NCBI GenBank assembly: GCA_030141605.1
Contig: JAQGDQ010001159.1
Location: 1 to 58,424, forward strand
Origin: Tubiluchus corallicola
Taxonomy: Eukaryota; Priapulida; Priapulimorpha; Priapulimorphida; Tubiluchidae
Direction of reading: 5' to 3'
DNA length: 58,424 nucleotides
Within the stretch, counting starts at the first letter, position 1, and the number at the start of each line of letters is the position of its first letter. Both the position numbers and the translations under genes were made by a program. The notes under the pieces were generated by a model, which saw nothing but the letters and a program-made list of their open reading frames with translations, did no database searches and was not told the DNA's origin. Positions 1 to 9,620 of the stretch are shown piece by piece.

Positions 1-342
1 CTGTAAACATAAGTTTCGAACTTATTAACTTTCTCCTTAATGAGTAACTTTTGCGTTGATGACTACTACCACAAAAATGCAAGAACAATTATCGTTACGG
101 CTTGCCAGGAAAGACGGATCTGTCGGGGTGCCGGATCAACCGCGCGTACCGTCACGCGCATTCCGAATCGTCGTCATTCTATCGGAAAAGCCACCTGCGT
201 AATCTTATTTAACTAAACGCTATGCAAACGCGTTTTTTGATGTTTTACACACTTTCTAGTGAAACGTGGAAAAAAATAAGTGTCAGTTTAATTTCTTATT
301 GCACGTTTTTGTAAGCTTAGAACGGTTTATAAAGCTACTACG

Positions 343-1065
343 CCATGTGCACGTAATGCGTGATGCGTGATGCGTAATGCATGATGCGTATAGACTGTTT
401 CCACGTGTCCGTAAACGCTATGCGGATTAACAAAACCCACGGCGTTCTTTCCGCCGTTTTTGGTCGCTATTCGTGAAAATTGCAAGCAATAATTTTTGGA
501 AATCATGTCTCTGTAGAAACTTAAGCGTGATAATTACAGCTGCGGCATTAGCTTATTATTGTACTATTAGATGGAAAAGAAAGCACAGGTTTTGGGTGCA
601 CAACATTTTGCAGGAGAGAGAACAATATGGCACGTATCATTATTTAGTGAAAGAACATAGTTAGAAGCACAACACATAACTACATGCTTCTTCCATCTCT
701 CAAAAACTCAAATAGAAAAAAAATTGTTTGTAGGTTATAAAGTGACCAAAACTCACCTAACTAGAATTTTCAGAAAGCTAAACAGCGAAAATGGTCACCG
801 GAAACTTGAAAACTCGCTATAATCACCTAGGCAACGGCTGTTTCCCGTTTGCGTATTGCTGCGTGATGCGTATTCGGACGATAGCGACCTCGTTTGAGTG
901 TATACGGATTACGCATTAGGCACACATGGAAACACTTCTACATGTTTAAATACAAACTGTTGTATATGCATTATGTATACATGAAAACACTTCTACATGT
1001 TTAAATACAAACAGTTGTATACGCATTCCGGATCACGCATCACGCATACGTACCCATGGAGTCCA
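343..1065. mobile_element. Harbinger-like non-autonomous element in left arm, nested terminal repeats
   Basis: Near 346 the sequence reads CCATGTGCACGTAATGCGTG with repeated GATGCGT motifs. Near 1060 it carries the inverted equivalent, CATCACGCATACGTACCCAT. A second inner inverted pair lies at about 387-425 (TGTTTCCACGTGTCCGTAAA) and about 905-935 (CATGGAAACA on the other side). Subterminal GCGTAATGC/GCGTGATGC motifs repeat many times. The interior encodes a HARBI1 N-terminal fragment, which supports PIF/Harbinger origin. Target duplications could not be assigned safely. Confidence 0.6.
473..664 (+). pseudogene. HARBI1-like (PIF/Harbinger) transposase N-terminal fragment, left arm
   Basis: The open frame encodes a hydrophobic, Ala-rich stretch (IITAAALAYYCTI, residues about 20-32), then a basic segment and RFWVHNILQEREQYG (residues about 39-53), then a YHYLVKE-like end. 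This order, an Ala/Leu-rich leader, Arg/Lys patch, R-[FW]-W-V-x-x-[IF]-L-x-x-R-E-x-x-G and H-x-L-[VM]-x-E, is what I know from the first part of HARBI1/ALP1-type DDE nucleases. The frame stops right after this motif. The catalytic DDE domain is absent and there is no in-frame ATG at the start, so this is a relic or captured exon, not a working transposase. The same fragment lies inverted at 6612-6800. Confidence 0.7.
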
Positions 1066-1359
1066 CATGGACCGATATGTGGAGTCTTGTTACGGTTAAG
1101 TACTTGAAAATATCGATAGTTTGTTTTAATATTTTTTATTACCTAAATACAGTCGGGTCGAAATGTAGTAGAATTAATTGTTACAACTTGAATAGGAAAG
1201 ATTAAAAAAATGTAATTAATTTTGATTACGTACACGATTTTTGTACCGTTTTGAGACTTATAATTGTACACGGTCATTTCAGAATGTTAAATAAATAGAC
1301 ATTTTTACCTGCCCTTTTAAAAATATGTTTTGGTATTGTGTTCTAGATGTGCTAATATT

Positions 1360-1386
1360 CTGCTGCTGCAGCAGGCTGCTGTTGCA

Positions 1387-1418
<32 letters not shown>

Positions 1419-1545
1419 AGCTGCTGCTGTTGCTGCTGCTGTTGTTGTTGCTGTTCTTGTTGTCATTGTCGCTGTCGTCGTCGTCGCCGTCGTCGTTGAT
1501 GCTGTTGTTGCTGCTGCTGTTGTTCCTGTTGTTTTTATTATTTTT
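1360..1545. repeat. CTG/TTG microsatellite, left arm
   Basis: Imperfect CTG, TTG and GTC triplets. All forward frames stay open and give poly-Leu, poly-Ala/Val or Cys runs, and the reverse strand gives Asn/Ser runs. These open frames are products of the triplet repeat and not evidence for a gene. The mirror copy is at 5745-5905. Confidence 0.95.
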
Positions 1546-1837
1546 TGTTACCGTCTGATGTATCGCAGGAACATCTTCGTCTTCCTTGCAGAGCAAAAAA
1601 CAAAAAAGATTTCTGTTGTTGCAATAAAATTCTACAATTTGGCTGTTATTAGCATATGATATGCAATAACTATCTACCCACAAAAACAGTGAACTAGATT
1701 TTGTGAAGACAGACGTATTAGTATCTTAGTTTATTAATAATAATTCGCTTTATTATTTTCATCTTTGCTCTGTCACAAGTTCATATGGCTTGGCAGATCT
1801 AGAGATGCCGGTAGAAAGCGAATCCAGTGATAGCGTG

Positions 1838-1851
1838 GCGCCATCTGGTGC
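1838..1851 (-). promoter_or_regulatory. CTCF-like motif, left arm
   Basis: On the minus strand the site reads GCACCAGATGGCGC, 13 of 14 positions against the consensus CCASYAGRKGGCRS as I know it. The mirror copy at 5418-5431 is on the plus strand, so the two point away from each other. Binding is an inference from the motif only. Confidence 0.4.
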
Positions 1852-1929
1852 TCTGATTTTTAATCTTTACAACAAAAAGGTAAAGAACAGAAAGAGTTCG
1901 TGGTTTGCTAACTGCATTGTTTTATAATT

Positions 1930-2343
1930 GTAATTGTAATTTACAGCAATTTCATGCGTATATCGTACTCGCGTTGAAAGGCTTTTTTGTTTGTTTTCAT
2001 TTTAAATTTCCCGCAATGCTGTTCCGACCGCGCCGTTACATGACGTCATATACGCACAACGTAAATCAGGGGAACAAAAGGAAATGTTAAACCATGTCCC
2101 AAAAAAACTTTTAATGCAAAGTTATATTACCTGCTTGAAAGACTCACGTAACTGGAAAAGAAAATTATTGACTATATAAAATGCTTTCACCAATTGTTAA
2201 AATGTCCCTCCAGGGTGCACCACTCACTTACTTGGTTAGTGAGGTGTGCGCTACGAACTAAACTTGTTTCAAATGACTTATCGTCAAAACGGCACAATAT
2301 TATCTAAACTTGTTTCAAATGGCTTATCGTCAAAATGGCACAC
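1930..2343 (-). mobile_element. Family A TTAA element, truncated copy in left arm
   Basis: It shares the TATGACGTCAT, CGGAACAGCATTGCGGGAAA and GTGCACCCTGGAGG blocks with the other A copies. The 5' half is missing: the copy ends after less than two of the 46-bp units that are expanded in the right half of the palindrome. The element terminus is replaced by an ATTGTAATTGTAATT run. Confidence 0.8.
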
Positions 2344-2800
2344 CACCACCACACCACATCAAATCCACCACCTCACGTGGTGATCATGATGTTGATGATG
2401 ATGATGGTGGCAACGATGACGACACCTATAGCACAAGCACCAACAGCACAGCATTACAACAAAACCATTCCAAACATTTTTCACAAAGTTGAAACTATGT
2501 GCTATAATATAATAAATAGCAAAGGCCCCGCAAAAGATTTTGCGTAAAAAACCACGTATAATCAATAATACGCGAACATCCTACCTAGTCCACATTTATA
2601 ACGCAAAGCCCGTAACATCATGCCTACAGTTTGTTTAACTAACGCAAAGCCTGTAGCAGCTTTTTGCTGAATTAAAGCTATAAGATTATAGACAGAATAC
2701 AATGGATGACGTCAGAACAATGGTTTTGCGTCAGCAGTTTTCTAAGCGAAAATTGCCGAAAATGGAACTCCTAATTAACTCGCCAGTACTCCTCTCGGTG
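2344..2800. other. Start of palindrome loop: CAC/GAT microsatellite and unique AT-rich DNA
   Basis: 2344-2460 is a CAC, GATGAT and ACAGCA-rich simple repeat. 2500-2800 is unique DNA with two loosely repeated phrases containing ACGCAAAGCC(C/T)GTA near 2600 and 2640. No coding region is supported. Confidence 0.6.
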
Positions 2801-3310
2801 GACCTGCCCTAACATATAGCCCACACCATCGTGTAGCCCTGTCCTTCCTCTTTGTAAAGAGCCGTATATCTCCTTCCGAGAGTCCCACCGGGCGACGCTA
2901 GAACGTTTTTCCCGCAGGCTGTTTGGCCAAAATTTCGAAAAAATCGCGAGTTGGGTCCGCGAAAACGCCCGTTACGGGACCCCGTGGCCCTCTTGGGAAT
3001 TCTAAATAGGCCTATGACACCCACCGCTGAGCGGGCTATCTATCCATACCCAGTACCCCCCTCGGCCCGTTCCCGTTCTCTACATCTCAGCCGTATAACT
3101 TTTGCAAAAAACGGCCGAAAAAGGGCCATTTTTGGAGGTTTTTCGCCTCCCGTTCCTCCCGGTGGGCCCCATTCGAAAAATAAACCATCAATGGCACGAC
3201 ACTAGATCGAGACCTTTCGTTTGATGTATAGATCGCCGCAAATGGTGCCCTCGTCCGGGCTGTAGCCTCGAATCTTATATATAAATAAATAAATATATAT
3301 ATATATTAAG
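2800..3310 (+). mobile_element. GC-rich island ending in TAAA/TA repeats, possible retroelement 3' fragment
   Basis: About 450 bp is clearly richer in GC than its surroundings and ends abruptly in ATAAATAAATAAATATAT-type repeats at 3280-3310. A sharp composition change plus a short-repeat tail is typical of 5'-truncated non-LTR insertions. No reverse transcriptase motif is present, and the short open frames over it look like no protein I know. It could also be a unique captured sequence. Confidence 0.35.
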
Positions 3311-3419
3311 ATACCAAGAATATTAATATAAGAGATAGTAGATCTCATATTTTTCTTAGGTAACATAATGTTATCTTTCGTTCATTTCTCTTGTCTTATG
3401 CGTCAATGGCATTCCAAAT

Positions 3420-3498
3420 ACGGCACACAATTGTTACAGTACAGTACAGAATATGCATTACATTACATTACAATACATTACATTACATTACAGTACAA
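3420..3498. repeat. ATTAC/ACAGT microsatellite
   Basis: Runs of CATTACATTA and ACAGTACAGT directly precede a family C element. Confidence 0.9.
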
Positions 3499-3499
3499 T

Positions 3500-3870
3500 A
3501 AGCTTTTCCCAGACAGTTTCGTTGTGCGCACACGCATTTGGTGTAAGTCAGTGGTTATGTGTACCATAGCAACGTGTCTTAACTACAACCGTCATGTGAA
3601 ATGCAAGTAAAGCAAAGCTGTCTGCCGCAGTTTTTCAGCAACTTCAGTTGTTTTATGTTGTCTTTGCTCAATTATGCACTAGTCTGTGCATAGAGTGATT
3701 TAGTAGCAGAATTTTGCTGGGGAACAAAAAAATGAACTAGGTGAGGTTCTAGCTTGCTGTTAAAACTGTTACTGTTACAGTAGCATGCTCACACAAATGT
3801 GTTGTTTTGGTACACTTAACCTTTGACCTTTTCGCGATCATCATCAATCGCAGAAACTGTGAAAAGGCTT
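3500..3870 (+). mobile_element. Family C MITE, copy 1
   Basis: It starts AAGCTTTTCCCAGACAGTTTC-like and ends in the inverted form AGAAACTGTGAAAAGGCTT, a terminal inverted repeat of about 20 bp. The interior (TTGTGCGCACACGCATTTG, then TACACTTAACCTTTGACC near the end) matches 43651-44026 along its whole length of about 370 bp and, in reverse, 19855-20060. No coding capacity. Superfamily not assigned. Confidence 0.7.
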
Positions 3871-4402
3871 ACCGAGCTGAATCTTCACTCTTCCCGTCTT
3901 TGTGAACATTCTTTTATCCTTGTTTTGCTGTAAACTGCCTAAAACCCTCGTTTTTGAGATTGAGTCTAATCAATCGTTCTGTTTTCCTTTAACTTCATAG
4001 ACGTCCAAGTCAAATATTAAGTAAGCTACTCTGACCAGGTTTTTTTTCTTTATTCTTGTTTAGTTTATCGTCTTCCATTAGCTAAAAATAAACATGTAAT
4101 TCAAGCTGTCAAACCTTTTTACATTTCTGATATGATTAAGTTTACAGAACAAAAGCAAAGTTTCACGGTTAACAGGAAAGGTGGAGAGAATTTTAGGCGA
4201 TATCTTTAACTTATTGTTTGCTTGTCACAAATCCTATGAAGTAGCATTTCATTCAATGTTGCATTAACGTGTGTATTATTAGAACACTATTCTCTACAGC
4301 AGCTGCAAGGAACAGTTGAATGGAATCTAACCATTAATTTTTATAACAATTAGTTGCACGTGTATTTACCCCCTAATGAACTAACGTGCTCAGATCGCTT
4401 AA
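3871..4402. other. Unassigned AT-rich DNA in palindrome loop
   Basis: No repeat family, open frame or RNA motif recognised. Confidence 0.5.
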
Positions 4403-5345
4403 TTAAAGTACAAGAAAACCCTTGGCTTACATAAAGCTTAAAAAATTCGCCTTGAAATTTTATACCACTCACATTCAACCTTTTTGCATACAGGACTTGC
4501 ATAGGTAGTAATACTGTATAAAACGTGTAAATTTAAACTCTCGCGATGACAGTTAGACGCACCCATTTTGACGATAAGTCATTTGAAACAAGTTTAGATA
4601 ATATTGTGCCATTTTGACGATAAGTCATTTGAAACAAGTTTAGATAATATTGTGCCATTTTGACGATAAGTCTTTTGAAACAAGTTTAGATAATATTGTG
4701 CCATTTTGACGATAAGTCATTTGAAACAAGATTAGATAGTATTGTGTCATTTTGACGATAAGTCATTTGAAACAAGTTTAGATAGTATTGTGCCATTTTG
4801 ACGATAAGTCATTTGAAACCAGTTTAGGTAATATTGTGCCATTTTGTCGATAAGTCATTTGAAACAAGTTTAGGTAATATTGTGCCATTTTGACGATAAG
4901 TCATTTGAAACAAGTTTAGATAATATTGTGCCATTTTGACGATAAGCCATTTGAAACAAGTTTAGATAATATTGTGCCGTTTTGACGATAAGTCATTTGA
5001 AACAAGTTTAGTTCGTAGCGCACACCTCACTAACCAAGCAAGTGAGTGGTGCACCCTGGAGGGACATTTTAACAATTGGTGAAAGCATTTTATATAGTCA
5101 ATAATTTTCTTTTCCAGTTACGTGAGTCTTTCAAGCAGGTAATATAACTTTGCATTAAAAGTTTTTTTGGGACATGGTTTAACATTTCCTTTTGTTCCCC
5201 TGATTTACGTTGTGCGTATATGACGTCATGTAACGGCGCGGTCGGAACAGCATTGCGGGAAATTTAAAATGAAAACAAACAAAAAAGCCTTTCAACGCGA
5301 GTACGATATACGCATGAAATTGCTGTAAATTACAATTACAATTAT
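4403..5345 (+). mobile_element. Family A TTAA element with internal 46-bp expansion
   Basis: The 5' end is TTAAAGTACAAGAAAACCC, matching the A terminus TTAAAG(C/G)ACAAGAAAA. It continues through the diagnostic A blocks to AAATTGCTGTAAA and loses the last part of the 3' end at an ACAATTACAATT run. A 21-nt segment at 5118-5138 follows a TTTTCTTTTCCAG-type acceptor and precedes GTAATA. The 46-bp array lies inside the element. The part from 4929 onward belongs to the right palindrome arm. Confidence 0.82.
4563..5010 (+). repeat. 46-bp tandem array inside family A element
   Basis: About ten head-to-tail copies with exact 46-bp spacing (CGATAAG at 4572, 4618, 4664 and so on) and few substitutions. 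The unit contains TTTTGACGATAAGTCATTTG. Other A copies hold this segment only once, so the array grew inside this copy. The left palindrome arm has less than two units. Confidence 0.95.
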
Positions 5346-5417
5346 AAAACAATGCAGTTAGCAAACCACGAACTCTTTCTGTTCTTTACCTTTTTGTTGT
5401 AAAGATTAAAAATCAGA

Positions 5418-5431
5418 GCACCAGATGGCGC
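5418..5431 (+). promoter_or_regulatory. CTCF-like motif, right arm
   Basis: GCACCAGATGGCGC, the mirror of the site at 1838-1851. The pair is divergent. Confidence 0.4.
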
Positions 5432-5744
5432 CACGCTATCACTGGATTCGCTTTCTACCGGCATCTCTAGATCTGCCAAGCCATATGAACTTGTGACAGA
5501 GCAAAGATGAAAATAATAAAGCGAATTATTATTAATAAACTAAGATACTAATACGTCTGTCTTCACAAAATCTAGTTCACTGTTTTTGTGGGTAGATAGT
5601 TATTGCATATCATATGCTAATAACAGCCAAATTGTAGAATTTTATTGCAACAACAGAAATCTTTTTTGTTTTTTGCTCTGCAAGGAAGACGAAGATGTTC
5701 CTGCGATACATCAGACGGTAACAAAAAATAATAAAAACAACAGG

Positions 5745-5905
5745 AACAACAGCAGCAGCAACAACAGCATCAACGACGACGGCGACGACGACGACAGCGA
5801 CAATGACAACAAGAACAGCAACAACAACAGCAGCAGCAACAGCAGCAGCTGCAGGAACAGCAACAACAACAGCAGCAGCAACTGCAACAGCAGCCTGCTG
5901 CAGCA
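5745..5905. repeat. CAG/AAC/GAC microsatellite, right arm
   Basis: Mirror of the CTG tract at 1360-1545 with a few changed triplets. It gives an Asn/Ser-rich open frame that is a by-product of the repeat. Confidence 0.95.
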
Positions 5906-6207
5906 GCAGAATATTAGCACATCTAGAACACAATACCAAAACATATTTTTAAAAGGGCAGGTAAAAATGTCTATTTATTTAACATTCTGAAATGACCGTG
6001 TACAATTATAAGTCTCAAAACGGTACAAAAATCGTGTACGTAATCAAAATTAATTACATTTTTTTAATCTTTCCTATTCAAGTTGTAACAATTAATTCTA
6101 CTACATTTCGACCCGACTGTATTTAGGTAATAAAAAATATTAAAACAAACTATCGATATTTTCAAGTACTTAACCGTAACAAGACTCCACATATCGGTCC
6201 ATGTGGA

Positions 6208-6935
6208 CTCCATGGGTACGTATGCGTGATGCGTGATCCGGAATGCGTATACAACTGTTTGTATTTAAACATGTAGAAGTGTTTTCATGTATATATAATG
6301 CGTATACAACAGTATGTATTTAAACATGTAAAAGTGTTTAAATGTGTACGTAATGCGTGATCCTTATTCATTCGAACATGATCGCCATCGTCCGAATACG
6401 GGTCACGCAGCAATACGCAGACGGGAAACCGCCGTTGCCTAGGTGATTATAGCGAGTTTTCAAGTTTCCGGTGACCATTTTCGCTGTTTAGCTTCCTGAA
6501 AATTCTAGTTTGGTGAGTTGTGGTGAGTTTTGGACCAATAAACAATAATGTTTTTTCTACTTGAGTTTTTGAGAGATGGAAGAAGCATGTAGTTATGTGT
6601 TGTGATTCTAACTAATGTTCTTTCACTAAATAAAGATACGTGCCATATTGTTCTCTCTCCTGCAAAAAGTTGTGCACCCAAAACCTGTGCTTTCTTTTCC
6701 ATCTAATAGTACAATAATAAGCTAATGCCGCAGCTGTAATTATCACACTTAAGTTTCTACAGAGACATGATTTCCAAAAATTATTGCTTGCAATTTTCAC
6801 GAAAAGGGACCAAAAACGGCGGAAAGAACGCCGTGCGATTTGTTAATCCGCATAGCGTTTACGGACACGTGAAAACTGTCTATACGCATCATGCATTACG
6901 CATCACGCATCACGCATTACGTGCACATGGCGTAG
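6208..6935. mobile_element. Harbinger-like non-autonomous element in right arm
   Basis: Reverse-complement partner of 343-1065, with the same GCGTGATGCGTGAT-rich ends and the same inner inverted pair. It differs by substitutions, for example around 6340-6410. Confidence 0.6.
6612..6800 (-). pseudogene. HARBI1-like transposase N-terminal fragment, right arm
   Basis: Same reading as 473-664, with only two visible residue changes in the motif region (HNFLQERE for HNILQERE, and TYLYLVKE for TYHYLVKE). It ends at a stop just after VKEH. No DDE domain follows. That the frame is open in both arms could mean recent duplication or gene conversion; selection cannot be claimed on this evidence. Confidence 0.7.
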
Positions 6936-7272
6936 TAGCTTTATAAACCGTTCTAAGCTTACAAAAACGTGCAATAAGAAATTAAACTGACACTTATTTT
7001 TTTCCACGTTTCACTAGAAAGTGTGTAAAACATCAAAAAACGCGTTTGCATAGCGTTTAGTTAAATAAGATTACGCAGGTGGCTTTTCCGATAGAATGAC
7101 GACGATTCGGAATGCGCGTGACGGTACGCGCGGTTGATCCGGCACCCCGACAGATCCGTCTTTCCTGGCAAGCCGTAACGATAATTGTTCTTGCATTTTT
7201 GTGGTAGTAGTCATCAACGCAAAAGTTACTCATTAAGGAGAAAGTTAATAAGTTCGAAACTTATGTTTACAG

Positions 7273-7610
7273 TATAATCGATAGTTTACGAATTCTGCCT
7301 GGGACTGGGTATTTCATAATAAAATAGTCCAACAAAACGGCAAAAATTATACATCTTAATGCACTAACAATGGGGAAAGTCCACAACAATATAATCAACA
7401 AACTTTCTACAAACAACAATGGAAATTCGGAAATGTGTAGGCGTGTGCCCAAATATGGAGCAACCTGGAGAGCAAAAACAATGAAAAAAGTCTAATAACA
7501 ATAGTGTTTCTCGACGCGTCGAAAAAAGTTCGTGTTCTCAACTTTGCTTCTGTGTAACGATTCATATATAAATTCTATAGCCAGTAACAATAAAAGGGTT
7601 AAACATTTGA
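7273..7610. other. Unassigned AT-rich DNA between the two hairpin elements
   Basis: No gene or repeat family recognised. The short minus-strand frame at 7267-7452 has no recognisable features. Confidence 0.5.
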
Positions 7611-8143
7611 CCAATGATCGTTTCGGCTACTGAAGCCATTATCAAATTACAAATGAAGCCAAAAAGAAGAATAAATAATACATTAATGATACAAAGGCAC
7701 AAACTGAAACTACAAAAAACAACAGATTAGAATTTAACTTATCAACATAAACGAGGTTGTAACGGAAGAAGTTGCAGAGAAATGTGCAAAATATTTACCT
7801 AACACACGAGAACCAAAAAAGAACACAACAGGTAAACAATTAATTCAAGTCTGTAATAATGAAAAACCATAGCAGTAAACATTATAAGAATAAAACACAA
7901 CTTCTATATTTTGTACAATTCTTTAACCGATGTCTTCTTTTTTTTGGTTCTCATGTGTTAGGTAAAACTTTTGTACATTTCTCTGGAACTTCTTCCGTTA
8001 CAACCTAGTTTATTTTGATAAGTTAAATTCTAATCTGTTTCGTAGCTTCAGTTTACGCCTTTGTGCCATTAATGTATTATTTGCATTTCTTCTTTGTTTG
8101 ATCTATAGTTTGATAATGGCTACAGTAGCCGAAACGATCGTCG
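7611..8143. mobile_element. Hairpin-like inverted repeat element with GTAGCC-GAAAC ends
   Basis: Two arms of about 210 bp (7611-7822 and 7937-8143) are reverse complements with moderate divergence around a spacer of about 115 bp. Each outer end carries a short hairpin followed by CGAAACGATCGT: read outward on the right arm, ATAATGGCTACAGTAGCC then GAAACGATCG. Similar hairpin-GAAAC phrases occur at the ends of Penelope-like elements, where they belong to hammerhead ribozyme folds, but here the CUGAUGA box is replaced by TTGATAA. Origin from a Penelope-like pseudo-LTR pair is possible but unproven. Confidence 0.55.
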
Positions 8144-8724
8144 CTAAACAAAAGTGTTGGTTCCTAGAAGCTGGCTCTTTCGTGTAAAAAATCAAATTTT
8201 CTACAGCTTCTTTACTTGTACAGTATCTGTAGTATTATCATTTATGTAGATCTAGTTACGTGCATGGAAGACTAAAACGTTAGTCTCTTAAATCACCATC
8301 AAATTACTCAAACAGCTTAATTAGCAAATTGGTTGATCAGTTAATTTCGCCTAAAATGAGCCTTATAGATTTTTTATTATTTGCCAATTATTCACCATTT
8401 CATTATTCATTAAGGAACAGCAATTATTCATTAAACGACAAAAGCTATTTTGGCGACTGATGGTTTATTTCTCTTTTTGCCGCTAGAGAACACCACTGAA
8501 CTGAACTAATTTAGAAGAACATCCTTTTGTTGTCTAGATGCATGTTTGCCAAGGACTTAGTCACAAGGTTCAAAATAACAGACTCCTAATGAACGGCCTT
8601 TCAATTACTTGTTTTTTTAGGAAAAAGAAAAATCCTTGTCGGGAAAATATAGGAGAATTTGTCTATGTTGGAGAAACGTTTGGAAATCGTGAACTACTTT
8701 TATTTAAATAACATGAAATCCCTC
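8144..8724. other. Unassigned AT-rich DNA
   Basis: No coding region, RNA or known repeat seen. A CCGCTAGAGAAC phrase at 8481 resembles half of a CTCF site but is too weak to call. Confidence 0.5.
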
Positions 8725-9378
8725 CACTACAGAAAACTTGAAAATTCGTCTTTAAATTTTATACCACTTACATACTGCTTCTTTGCATACATGACTTGCG
8801 TCGGCAGTAACGCTGTATAAAACATGTAAATTTAAACTCCCGCGATGACCGTTATACGCAGCCATTCTGACGATAATCCGTTTGACTCAAGTTTGCATAA
8901 CATTGATGTAAGTTTGAAAAAAGAATCAAAGTATTCGTAGCGCACATGTCACTTACTAAGTGAAATTTTAAATGACTGCATATCGTCAATAAGATCAAAA
9001 ATACGTTTTTTTGTTAGTGAGTGGTGCACCCTGGAGGTGAGTCAACGACATTTTACCAATTGGTGAAAACATTTTAAATAACTAATAATTTTCTTTTCTG
9101 CTTACATAAGTCTTTCAAGCAGGTACTATAACTTTGCATAGAAAGTTTTTCGGGACATAGCTTAACATTTTCTTTTCTTCCCCTGATTTACGTTGTGCGT
9201 ATATGATGTCATGTAATGGCGTAGTCGGAACAATATTGCGGGAAATTTAAAATGAAAACAAACAAAATCCTTTCAACACCAGTACGATATACTCATAAAG
9301 TTGCTGTAAAGTAATAAAATTTTTTAAGGCGATTTTTCTGAAACCTACTTCTAGTACCTCTTTTCTTGTCCTTTAACG
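8725..9378 (+). mobile_element. Family A TTAA element, copy 3
   Basis: Begins in the AAAACTTGAAAATTCGTC block (extreme 5' end lost) and ends CTTTTCTTGTCCTTTAA, an intact A terminus beside TTAA. The splice-like cassette is present, but its acceptor AG is changed to GC (TTTTCTGCTTAC). Confidence 0.82.
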
Positions 9379-9620
9379 GTAAAAATGTTTATGGACATTG
9401 TGACTACAAAGTAATACATACAAAAGACTAACCCCTTCACCTTTTCTTTCTGCAGGTCACGACAAATTTTGTTCAATGAAAAACAAGGTTGAAGTCATGT
9501 GCTAACAGCAGTAGTGGAGCTCAATACTTATTAAAAACAATGCGTAACAATCCAACAAACGCTTTTGGTAACTATAGCAACTAAATGGAATAAACAACAA
9601 TCCACCCAACGTATTTGTAA

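Larger units (their letters stand above)
1..2343 (+). repeat. Left arm of giant inverted repeat (palindrome)
   Basis: The arm is the reverse complement of 4929-7272, with scattered single-base differences and small indels, so it is an aged duplication or a gene-converted pair, not an exact copy. Base 1 pairs with base 7272, so the arm may extend beyond the window on the left. Similarity stops at 2343, inside a 46-bp repeat unit, where a CAC-rich microsatellite begins. The arm contains a Harbinger-like element, a CTG microsatellite, a CTCF-like site and a truncated family A element. The structure fits a foldback-type element or a segmental inverted duplication. Confidence 0.93.
4929..7272 (-). 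repeat. Right arm of giant inverted repeat
   Basis: Mirror of 1-2343, separated from it by a loop of about 2.6 kb. It ends at 7272 with AACTTATGTTTACAG, the reverse complement of the first bases of the window. Small differences from the left arm (for example in the CAG microsatellite and around 6300-6400) show that the arms have diverged. Confidence 0.93.

Noticed and set aside
1279-1683. Asn/Ser-rich 134-codon protein, also mirrored at 5586-5990
   Set aside because: It is mainly the translated CAG/AAC microsatellite, lacks an ATG start and has no domain.
1-7272. Palindrome as a pure assembly or read artefact
   Set aside because: Arms differ by many small changes and by array length, which a folded read would not produce. 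It cannot be excluded fully without reads.
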